Assembly: GCA_934402375.1 (NCBI GenBank)
Contig: CAKRUB010000026.1
Coordinates: 1 to 43,222 of the forward strand
Reading direction: 5' to 3'
DNA from: an uncultured Acetatifactor sp.
Lineage (GTDB): Bacteria > Bacillota > Clostridia > Lachnospirales > Lachnospiraceae
Length of the DNA: 43,222 nucleotides
The number at the start of each line of letters is the position of its first letter. Position 1 is the first letter of the stretch. Shown here in pieces: positions 15,046 through 22,458 of the stretch. The notes under the pieces are model-generated. The model saw only the letters and a program-made list of their open reading frames with translations. It ran no database searches and was not told the DNA's origin. Position numbers and translations under genes: made by a program.

Positions 15046-16394
15046 GCGGATACTTGAAACCAGAAAAATCGGTCTGCTGATGGAGATGGGCTTGGGTTAG
15101 CAAAACCGTAGTTACTCTTAGCGCTATCAATACCCTGATGTATGAATGGTTTGAGATAGCGAGGGTACTGGTCATAGCCCCTAAAAGAGTCGCGGAGGAT
15201 ACCTGGAGCAGGGAATCTGAAAAGTGGGATCACCTTAACCATCTGACGATCTCTAAGATTCTCGGAGACGAAAAGCACCGGCTGGAAGGGATGACGGCAG
15301 AGGCAGACATCTATGTGATCAACCGGGAGAATGTGAAGTGGCTTGTCGATAAATGCCGGGAGAAAAAGCACTGGCCATACGACATGGTGGTCATCGACGA
15401 GCTCTCAAGCTTTAAATCTAATCAATCCCAACGTTTTAAGGCACTCCGGACAGTGATGCCGTTAGTCAAGAGAGTTGTGGGTCTTACCGGAACACCTACT
15501 CCGAACGGATACATGGATTTGTGGTCCGAGATTTATCTACTGGACGGAGGTCAGAGGCTTGGAAAGACGATCGGCGGGTATCGGGAAAGATATTTTAATC
15601 CGGGCATGCGTAATGGATATACCGTCTTTAACTGGATTCTGAAAGACGGAGCTGACAGCGCCATACAGAAAAAGATTGAAGACATCTGCGTGAGCATGAA
15701 AGCCGCCGACTATCTGTCTATGCCGGAACGCATCGACAACCGTGTCGAAGTTATGATGTCGCAGGCGGAGCTGAAGGTTTACAGGCAGCTGGAGAAAGAA
15801 AAGATACTGGAGCTTTCGGAGGATAATGTGGTAGTGGCTCCTACAGCGGCAGCCATAGCGAACAAGCTCCTGCAGCTGGCAAACGGATGTGTCTATGACA
15901 ACAGCGGACAGATTGTCAGAATCCATGAAAGAAAGCTGGATGCCCTTGAGGAGATACTTGACTGTAATCAGGAACCGGTGCTTGTGTTTTATAATTTCAA
16001 GCATGATCTGGAGGCATTGCAGGAAAGGTTTAAGGAGCTGCATCCGAGGATACTGGATAACAGCCGGGACATCGAGGAGTGGAACGATGGCAGGATCAGG
16101 CTGCTTCTGGCACATCCGGCAAGCGTGGGACACGGACTGAACATACAGGCGGGGGGACATATCATTGTGTGGTATGGGCTGACATGGAGCCTTGAGCTGT
16201 ACCAGCAGGCGAATGCGAGACTGTACCGGCAGGGGCAGAGGCATGCGGTGATCATCCACCACCTGATTACCAGAGGCAGTATTGACGAGGATGTGATGAA
16301 GGTACTTGCGGGTAAAGGGGATATGCAGGCGGCGCTTATGGAGGCGATAAACGAAAGGAGGAAGCAGAGTGGCGGGAATAACATTTACGATTAA
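15005..16394 (+). pseudogene. SNF2-type DNA helicase, frame broken at Walker A
   Basis: ATG 15005 reads MKYIPHGYQRTAYERILETR then LLMEMGLG and a TAG at 15098. Removing the four bases TAGC (15098-15101) restores GLGKTVVTLSAINTL and the long frame to 16394. That remaining frame holds motif II IDELSSF, motif III GLTGTPTPN, and C-terminal motifs V/VI (SVGHGLN, YRQGQR). A +1 frameshift over GGT-TAG-C would also rejoin the frames, but with an extra Ser in the P-loop. The piece starting at ATG 15138 lacks Walker A, so should have no ATPase activity. It would otherwise be a normal SF2 helicase of about 460 aa. Confidence 0.85.
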
Positions 16395-17373
16395 TGAATT
16401 GACATTAAATGACCTGACTACTGAGATCAAAAGAGTCATGAGAAGGTCAGCTAAGGATGCAGTGCAGCTGGGCTATATGCTTCGGCGTGTGCTGGAGGAG
16501 CGCCTGTATGTTGACGAATACAACGATTTTGATACTTATCTCGAGAAAGAGCTGCAGATGGATTATACCATGGCGAGCAGATTCATCGGGATCAATAAAA
16601 AGTATTCCCTGTTGGGCAACAGTATGGATATTGCGGAGAAGTACGAACAGTATTCGCAGGGGCTCCTGATCGAAATGCTTAATATGACACCGGAGCAGGA
16701 AATGAAGATTACACCGGATATGACCGTCAAGCAGGCGAGAGAGGTTAAAAAGCAGACCAGAATGCCTAAAGCAGAGCCGGAAGTCATCCTTGACGGAGAA
16801 TTTCGGGAGATCCAAAAGCCGGAAGAAGTTGCGACGTCGCAACCGGATCAGAACTTATCCCGTCTGAAAAAGCTGCTGGACGGGAAGAACCGGGAGCTTG
16901 AGGAGTGCATGAAGGTTACACAGTCCGAACCGCTTCCAGAAGAATATCTCTACGAGAGGAGGACCATTGTCGGAGCTCTGGCAAATATGGTGTGTGAGCT
17001 TGAGGAGTTACAGGAAGCCCCAGAGCCTGAGCCGCAGCCTGAGCTGCCGATCCTTAAGAACAACGACCAGCGGAGTGCGTGGCTGGCAAAATATAAGGAC
17101 TGGGGGCTGTGGTACCGGGATGAGCACATCGATGTCAATTATTACAAGTATGATTTCGCGGATGGCAGCCGTCTTGTAGTCGCGGAGTATCCGCAAAGGA
17201 ATCAGTATTGGAGCAATACCCGGAACGATGAAAAATACTATCACCTGTTGGAGAAAGGCAAAAAGACATACAAGGGCGAAACTTACGATGAAAGCTACCG
17301 GCATCAGACGGATTCGGAAACTTATCTTGTGGAGTTTCTGAAAAATCTGCAAAAGAAAAAATCCGGCAAATAA
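16369..17373 (+). CDS. Hypothetical early phage protein, two-domain
   Basis: 334 aa. The N-terminal ~140 residues are helical (TEIKRVMRRSAKDAVQLGYM...LYVDEYNDFDTYLEKEL.MDYTMASRFI), resembling ParB/DUF3102-like DNA-associated regions. A Pro/Glu-rich middle with coiled-coil propensity follows, then a C-terminal domain with many aromatic residues (DWGLWYRDEHIDVNYYKYDF). GTG start with AGGAGG upstream, overlapping the helicase end. Probably nucleic-acid related; not identified. Confidence 0.65.
   Translation: MAGITFTINELTLNDLTTEIKRVMRRSAKDAVQLGYMLRRVLEERLYVDEYNDFDTYLEKELQMDYTMASRFIGINKKYSLLGNSMDIAEKYEQYSQGLLIEMLNMTPEQEMKITPDMTVKQAREVKKQTRMPKAEPEVILDGEFREIQKPEEVATSQPDQNLSRLKKLLDGKNRELEECMKVTQSEPLPEEYLYERRTIVGALANMVCELEELQEAPEPEPQPELPILKNNDQRSAWLAKYKDWGLWYRDEHIDVNYYKYDFADGSRLVVAEYPQRNQYWSNTRNDEKYYHLLEKGKKTYKGETYDESYRHQTDSETYLVEFLKNLQKKKSGK
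16828..16843. repeat. 16-bp palindrome inside coding linker
   Basis: GTTGCGACGTCGCAAC, sharing its central 14 bp with 7428-7441. It encodes part of a disordered linker (EEVATSQ). Confidence 0.75.
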
Positions 17374-17376
17374 TGC

Positions 17377-17531
17377 AAAGCCCGCCTGATGATCCGGGTG
17401 ATCGGATACCAGGCGAATCGAGCTTTACGTTCTGACCGAACTATGGAACAAGGTATATAACTTAGGATTTAAAGCACCAGCCGCCAAGTGTTCTACGGGA
17501 TAATCAAATGGTTGAACCTAGACACTGGCGG
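17377..17531 (+). ncRNA. Structured RNA leader, two folds
   Basis: Fold 1 (17377-17426) nests AAAGC/GCTTT, CGCCTG/CAGGCG and ATCCG/CGGAT with a 6-nt loop. Fold 2 (17481-17531) pairs CCGCCA-A-GTGTTCTA with TAGACAC-TGGCGG, allowing two small bulges. Neither ends in a U tract. They occupy the gap between the last early gene and a small regulator-like gene. No known riboswitch class is recognised. Confidence 0.5.
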
Positions 17532-17546
17532 TACAAACAAAATTGT

Positions 17547-17616
17547 TTGCACTCCTCCCGGAACTGGTGCCGAGGACATTATACATCAGGCAGGGAGCGG
17601 GTGCAACAGGGAGGAG
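17547..17616 (+). promoter_or_regulatory. Candidate translation switch on the 61-residue gene
   Basis: CTCCTCCC (17552-17559) is an exact 8-bp complement of the Shine-Dalgarno GGGAGGAG (17609-17616). The same anti-SD strand can instead pair in a 13-bp stem, 17547-17559 with 17593-17606 (one bulged C), which would leave the Shine-Dalgarno free. The two pairings cannot coexist. Confidence 0.5.
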
Positions 17617-17622
17617 GGTGTG

Positions 17623-17808
17623 TTGGAGAAAAAGGTTATTGAAATATGTCAGGAAGTGGATGCATTTATAGCAAAGTATCTGGCAGAATCAATCTTACAT
17701 AAAGTGTCGTATGATACGCTTGAAAAAAAGTATGGGATATTGCCAGTCAGCCGAAACAGTTTCTACCGAAAGCGTAGAATTGCAGTGAAAAAAATAAAGC
17801 AGAAATAG
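17623..17808 (+). CDS. Small basic HTH-like protein, candidate late regulator
   Basis: 61 aa, pI clearly basic. Helical N-terminus (EICQEVDAFIAKYLAESILH), then VSYDTLEKKYGILPVSRNSF followed by YRKRR and a Lys-rich tail, which reads like a minimal helix-turn-helix. Start TTG 17623 lies eight bases from GGAGG; GTG 17620 is possible. A longer frame from 17488 runs through the structured leader and lacks a binding site. It sits immediately before the terminator, late promoter and terminase, where Firmicutes phages keep late activators (ArpU, RinA types). Function is inferred. Confidence 0.6.
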   Translation: MEKKVIEICQEVDAFIAKYLAESILHKVSYDTLEKKYGILPVSRNSFYRKRRIAVKKIKQK

Positions 17809-17810
17809 GA

Positions 17811-17838
17811 GGGAGAGCGCGGAAGTGTTCTCCCTTTT
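17811..17838 (+). terminator. Early-operon terminator
   Basis: GGGAGA/TCTCCC stem (17811-17816 with 17829-17834), followed by TTTT. Isolates the late promoter 12 bp further on. Confidence 0.8.
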
Positions 17839-17849
17839 GCAATTGAAAA

Positions 17850-17883
17850 TTGGTACAAATTTTTTGTTGACCTGTTGTATGAT
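17850..17883 (+). promoter_or_regulatory. Late promoter P1 (packaging operon)
   Basis: TTGGTACAAATTTT covers the -35 region, CTGT lies just upstream, and TATGAT is the -10 at 17878. The same element with identical spacing appears at 26728 and 26793. The -35 region has no TTGACA at the right distance, which suggests an activator or a special sigma factor. Confidence 0.7.
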
Positions 17884-17915
17884 GATACTAGAGGTACATG
17901 GAGGGAGATGGTTGG

Positions 17916-18782
17916 TTGGCAGCAAAGAAGAATCCGTTAGCTGATAAAGCATATGAAATGTATAAGGGCGGCATGAAGCTGGTAGACATTGCTGACCAGC
18001 TTGGAAATTCCCCTGCTACAATTCGCACATGGAAAAATAGATATAAGTGGGATCGCAACGAAAGTGAAACGTTTCAAAAAAAGAGTGAAACGAAACGTGC
18101 TGTTCCAAAAGAAAAAAATAGAAGTGCAATCGCTGCTGATGATGGCACAAAAGAAACATTGCTGAATGACGATCTCACACCGGAACAGCAGATGTTCTGT
18201 ATATATTATAGCAGGACATTCAATGCGGCGCAGAGCTACCAGAAAGCGTATGGGTGCAGCTATGAAACAGCGATGGTAAATGGATGTTTGTTACTAAGAA
18301 AGCCAAAGGTTCGGGCAGAAATAGAACGACTGAAAGAAATCAAGCGTCAGCAGATAGTTGCTGGCACTGATGATATTGTGGAATTGCAGATGCGCATTGC
18401 TTTTGCAGATATTGGCAATTATATGTCATTCGGACAGAAAGAGATTGAGGATCCAGAGACAGGAATGAAATATATGGTCAGTACTGTTGATCTGAAGGAA
18501 TCGAAAGATACAGATACACAACTGCTCAAAGAGGTTAAGCGCGGGAAAGATGGCGTATCTGTAAAATTAAAGGATGCGCAGAAAGCCATAGACTGGCTGA
18601 CAAAATTCTTTGAAATGAATCCAGATGATAAGCACCGCAAAGAATTTGATAAGCGCAAACTTGATCTGGAGCTTCTTAAACTGGAAATGCAGACCAAAGA
18701 GGGTTCAGATGATATGCCAGAGAAGGACAACTTCTTGGATGCTCTAAACGCATCGGCGCGGGAAGTGTGGCCGGATGATTGA
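17916..18782 (+). CDS. terS: Phage terminase small subunit
   Basis: 288 aa. DNA-recognition subunit of the packaging motor. The N-terminal HTH (YKGGMKLVDIADQLGNSPAT) binds packaging sites, and the PF03592-like core includes LTPEQQMFCIYYSRTFNAAQ and AYGCSYETAMVNG. The C-terminal part interacts with TerL. TTG 17916 with GGAGGGAG eight bases upstream is the best start; the upstream ATG 17898 lies too near the transcription start. It overlaps terL by eight bases. Confidence 0.9.
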   Translation: MAAKKNPLADKAYEMYKGGMKLVDIADQLGNSPATIRTWKNRYKWDRNESETFQKKSETKRAVPKEKNRSAIAADDGTKETLLNDDLTPEQQMFCIYYSRTFNAAQSYQKAYGCSYETAMVNGCLLLRKPKVRAEIERLKEIKRQQIVAGTDDIVELQMRIAFADIGNYMSFGQKEIEDPETGMKYMVSTVDLKESKDTDTQLLKEVKRGKDGVSVKLKDAQKAIDWLTKFFEMNPDDKHRKEFDKRKLDLELLKLEMQTKEGSDDMPEKDNFLDALNASAREVWPDD

Positions 18783-20187
18783 TTGGACTGACTTTGACCG
18801 CCGTGTGTTAAAGGTAAAAGAGAATATCATGCGGAACGCGGTTCGCATGGTGCAAAAGTATAAAAAGAACGGGTTTGAGTTTCAACCGTTCTCCCAGAAG
18901 CAGAAAAAGGTTCTGACATGGTGGTGTGAAGATTCGCCGGTAAAGGATAAGGACGGCATCATAGCGGATGGAGCAATCCGTAGTGGTAAGACATTGAGTA
19001 TGTCGTTAAGTTTTGTGTTGTGGGCTATGAGTACATTCAACCAGCAGAACCTTGGCATGGCAGGAAAGACAATCGGCTCCTTCCGTCGAAACGTGTTGTT
19101 CTGGCTGAAGCTGATGCTCCGGAGCCGTGGCTATAAGGTAAGCGACCATAGATCTGACAACATGGTGGAGATCAGCAAGGGTGAAACGGTCAATTTCTTT
19201 TACATATTCGGCGGTAAGGATGAGAGATCCCAGGATCTGATTCAGGGTATCACACTGGCAGGCATGTTCTTCGATGAAGTGGCACTGATGCCGGAATCGT
19301 TTGTGAATCAGGCAACCGGACGATGCTCGGTAGATGGCTCAAAATTTTGGTTTAACTGCAACCCGGACAGCCCCAGCCATTGGTTTAAGGAAAATTGGAT
19401 TGATAAATCAACCGGTTATCTGGGGAAGAAAAAAGTTGAGGAGATAAGGCAAAAGGCAGCCGAGGAAAACAAGCCGGACGGATTAAAAGAGATTATCTAT
19501 CTGCACTTTACGATGGATGATAACCTTTCTCTTTCGGAAAAGATTAAGGCGCGATACCGGGCGATGTATAGCGGCGTGTTTTACGACCGCTTTATCCTTG
19601 GATTGTGGGTGATTGCCGAGGGATTGGTCTATGGAATGTTCGATAAGGATAAGAACATCTTCCACGGTGAATATACTTACAGCTCGCAGTTGTCCTATTA
19701 TCTGTCTATCGATTATGGAACTATGAACCCATTCGCAGTAGGCTTGATGGAGCTGCAGAACAGTGGAAGGGTGCGGATGCTCCGGGAGGGGCACTATTCC
19801 GGCAGGGAAAAAGGTGTAACCATTGACAATGAGGCGTACTACAAAATGATTCAAGAGGTCGCCGGGGATTTCCCCATCACGTCTATTGTGATAGACCCGT
19901 CCGCGGCGGCCATGAAGGCAACGATCAGAAAGTATGGAGAGTTTACCTGTACTGATGGCAATAATGATGTGCTGAACGGAATCCAAGAGGTAACAAAGTA
20001 TTTGAATCTCGGCATGCTGCAGATACATGAGAGCTGCACTGAGACGCGGAAAGAGTTTGGGGCATACGCGTGGGATGAAAAGGCAGTGGGAGAGGACAGA
20101 GTGATCAAAGAGTATGATCACCACATGGATTTAATCAGGTATTTTATTTACACAGTAGCGCGCAGATATAACAGAGGATTGATTTAA
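18775..20187 (+). CDS. terL: Phage terminase large subunit (PBSX family)
   Basis: 470 aa packaging ATPase and nuclease. Walker A GAIRSGKT (66-73) and Walker B MFFDEVA (D167, E168). The C-terminal RNase H-like nuclease has acidic residues in SIDYGTMNP, VIDPSAA and YDHHMDLIRY. Length and motifs are normal. Stop and the next reading frame overlap as TAATG. Confidence 0.96.
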   Translation: MIDWTDFDRRVLKVKENIMRNAVRMVQKYKKNGFEFQPFSQKQKKVLTWWCEDSPVKDKDGIIADGAIRSGKTLSMSLSFVLWAMSTFNQQNLGMAGKTIGSFRRNVLFWLKLMLRSRGYKVSDHRSDNMVEISKGETVNFFYIFGGKDERSQDLIQGITLAGMFFDEVALMPESFVNQATGRCSVDGSKFWFNCNPDSPSHWFKENWIDKSTGYLGKKKVEEIRQKAAEENKPDGLKEIIYLHFTMDDNLSLSEKIKARYRAMYSGVFYDRFILGLWVIAEGLVYGMFDKDKNIFHGEYTYSSQLSYYLSIDYGTMNPFAVGLMELQNSGRVRMLREGHYSGREKGVTIDNEAYYKMIQEVAGDFPITSIVIDPSAAAMKATIRKYGEFTCTDGNNDVLNGIQEVTKYLNLGMLQIHESCTETRKEFGAYAWDEKAVGEDRVIKEYDHHMDLIRYFIYTVARRYNRGLI

Positions 20188-20201
20188 TGAGGGAGGTTAT
20201 C

Positions 20202-20468
20202 ATGACATTATCGAAGCTATCAGGGAAGTGTAAGGCTTGCCCGGAAGTTGATTCATGCAATCATAAGAGAATGGAATTGTGTGCTTTGGCTGAATTGCCA
20301 CCTAAGATGTGTGCAGATGCTGGGCAAACTGCTTCCATAAGTGCTGTGGCTCCAATTCTCCGTGAGAGGATTGATAGCCCATTGAGCCCATTTGCCTATA
20401 GAGACGAACTTGAAAAGGCATTGCATGAAGCACATTTTGGAAACAGATTTATGATGTTTGGAGCGTGA
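20202..20468 (+). CDS. Cysteine-rich small protein between terminase and portal
   Basis: 88 aa. CKACPEVDSCNHKRMELC (residues ~9-26) suggests a small zinc-binding knuckle; the remainder is helical. GGGAGG five bases before ATG 20202; an ATG at 20187 overlaps the terL stop. Function unknown; the gene may be virion associated because it is in the packaging operon. Confidence 0.6.
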   Translation: MTLSKLSGKCKACPEVDSCNHKRMELCALAELPPKMCADAGQTASISAVAPILRERIDSPLSPFAYRDELEKALHEAHFGNRFMMFGA

Positions 20469-20471
20469 GAT

Positions 20472-21881
20472 ATGGGAATTATAGCAGCAATTAAAGGATG
20501 GTGGGAGAGAATGTTTTTTAAAGCAGATGCGAAAAGGATATTTGATACAGACATTTTACTGTCGGATAAGATGGATACAGCAATCAGAACGTGGAACCAG
20601 ATTTATGCGGGACACCCGGAGTGGGTAGAAGTTGATAGTCATATAAAGACTATCAACTTCGCCAAGTCGGTATCATCAGAGACAGCAAGACTTGCATGCT
20701 TGGATTTGTCCATTAAGGTATCTGGATCAGCGAGAGCCGCATACCTGCAGTCGGTTATTGATAATATGTTTACCAAAATCCGCGAGTATGTAGAAAAGGG
20801 ATGCGTAAACGGCACGGTTATCCTGAAGCCAAACGGGGACGGAATTGACTGTTTTGATCCGCAGCGGTTCCTCCCGACAGAGATTGATGGGAACGGCAAT
20901 ATACGCGCGGGGATATTTTTTGATTTCTATGAGCAGTCCAAGAAGTTCTATAAGCGGTTGGAGTACCACAGGTTTGTGAATGAAGTTTATCTGATCAGCA
21001 ATAGATGCTTTATATCAAACAGTTCTACTTCGTTGGGTGTGGCGATCGATATAGAAAAAACACCGTGGAAGGATCTGGTACCGGATGCGGGAGTTGAGAA
21101 TCTGGCAAAGCCGTTGTTCGCCGTATTCAAAACGCCAATGGCAAATAATATTGATCCAGATTCTCCGCTCGGGATGAGCATCTTTGCGGAAGCACTGGAA
21201 GAGCTGAAGGACTTAGATATTGCATACAGCAGGAATGCCGGAGAAATCTTTGACAGTGAGCGCATTGTACTGGCAGATGATCGTCTGATGTTTCAGGGAT
21301 CTATAAAGGATTCAGATGGCAATGTTATTCGCAAGTATCTTAAAAAGCCACGATATGTCAAAAATGTGCTGTCGGAATCTCCCGAGAATTTCTATCAGGA
21401 GATCAACCCGAACTTAAATACAGATACCCGGATCAAGGGCATTGATAATATTTTGTCTATTCTTGCATATAAGTGCGGATATTCAAACGGATATTTCTCT
21501 TTTGATTCCATGACTGGCATCCAGACGGCAACCGGAGTGGAGGCATCACAGCAGCGCACGATCCAGCTTATCAAGGATGTGAGAGACAAGCTGCAAATGA
21601 CAATGGATGATCTTATCTATGCTATTGACAAGTATGCAGACCTGTATGATATGTCTCCTGTCGGAGTCTATGAGGTAGAGTATGGGTTCGGAGATATTTG
21701 CTACAACTATGAAGAGGATAAGAAAACATGGTGGGGATATGTGCAGGCAGGAAAAGTTCCAGCATGGATGTATTTTGTTAAATTTGAGAATATGTCTGAG
21801 GATGAAGCGAGGGCAATGCAGACAGAAATGGATGCAGCAGAAGAAAAGAAATTGAATAAGGGTTTGTTTGGGGAGGAATAA
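20472..21881 (+). CDS. Phage portal protein (A118-like)
   Basis: 469 aa. Forms the dodecameric portal at the capsid vertex, the docking site for terminase and neck. Recognisable regions are the N-terminal GHPEWVEV stretch typical of A118-type portals, the GMSIFAEALEELKDLDIAYSR helix and a C-terminal EEDKKTWWGYV region. Complete, with an acidic end. Three bases separate it from the previous gene. Confidence 0.92.
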   Translation: MGIIAAIKGWWERMFFKADAKRIFDTDILLSDKMDTAIRTWNQIYAGHPEWVEVDSHIKTINFAKSVSSETARLACLDLSIKVSGSARAAYLQSVIDNMFTKIREYVEKGCVNGTVILKPNGDGIDCFDPQRFLPTEIDGNGNIRAGIFFDFYEQSKKFYKRLEYHRFVNEVYLISNRCFISNSSTSLGVAIDIEKTPWKDLVPDAGVENLAKPLFAVFKTPMANNIDPDSPLGMSIFAEALEELKDLDIAYSRNAGEIFDSERIVLADDRLMFQGSIKDSDGNVIRKYLKKPRYVKNVLSESPENFYQEINPNLNTDTRIKGIDNILSILAYKCGYSNGYFSFDSMTGIQTATGVEASQQRTIQLIKDVRDKLQMTMDDLIYAIDKYADLYDMSPVGVYEVEYGFGDICYNYEEDKKTWWGYVQAGKVPAWMYFVKFENMSEDEARAMQTEMDAAEEKKLNKGLFGEE

Positions 21882-21958
21882 GCATGGTAATTGGCTTTAC
21901 ACAGAAACAGCCGAAAAGGCATCTACCATTGCCGGAATAGCTGCTAAGGAGGGGAACA

Positions 21959-22456
21959 ATGAGTATACCACAGAATTATTTCCGAACAATATTTTCAAAG
22001 CTAAAAATTAACCAGACGCATGGTGGGGTAGCATACAGCATTAACCTTGAAAGATTTGGAAAACGTCTTGACATTGCACAGGATGCGCTTGACGCTCAGG
22101 TGTGGGCAACCATGAAACAATATATGCCATTTGATAATGGCAACCTTATTCGCCAAACAGAAGAGCTTAACCAGAGCACGCGAGGGGAAGTGTATTTATA
22201 TGACCCTAATCTGGACTATGGGCATTATGTGTATGAAGGTGCATTGTATGTTGATCCTGCCTACAATGTAGGGGCATTCTATGCGCCGGGATATGGGTAC
22301 TGGAGCAGACCGGGAGTGCCGAAGGTGAAATCAGAACGGGAACTTGAATATCAGACGACGCATAACCCGTTGGCTACCGCGCATTGGGGAGAAGTAGCGT
22401 ACAGGAACCACAAAAGAGAGTGGGTAGACACAGCCAAAAGAGCATTTAGGGGGTAG
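21959..22456 (+). CDS. Minor capsid / neck protein (Minor_capsid_2-like)
   Basis: 165 aa. The pattern LDAQVWATMKQYMPFDNGNL...YGHYVYEGALYVDP...HWGEVA resembles HK97 gp10-like neck proteins of A118-type phages, which complete the head-tail joint. In relatives I know it follows the capsid gene; here it lies between portal and MuF genes. GGAGGGG precedes ATG. The 77 bp before it contain only an 18-codon frame. Confidence 0.75.
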   Translation: MSIPQNYFRTIFSKLKINQTHGGVAYSINLERFGKRLDIAQDALDAQVWATMKQYMPFDNGNLIRQTEELNQSTRGEVYLYDPNLDYGHYVYEGALYVDPAYNVGAFYAPGYGYWSRPGVPKVKSERELEYQTTHNPLATAHWGEVAYRNHKREWVDTAKRAFRG

Positions 22457-22458
22457 AT

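Noticed and set aside
17488..17622. N-terminal extension of the 61-residue protein
   Set aside because: It runs through two RNA folds without a ribosome binding site, while TTG 17623 has an ideal one.
21884..21940. 18-codon frame between portal and neck genes
   Set aside because: Too short and unsupported, despite GGAGG upstream in the portal gene end; may be a remnant.
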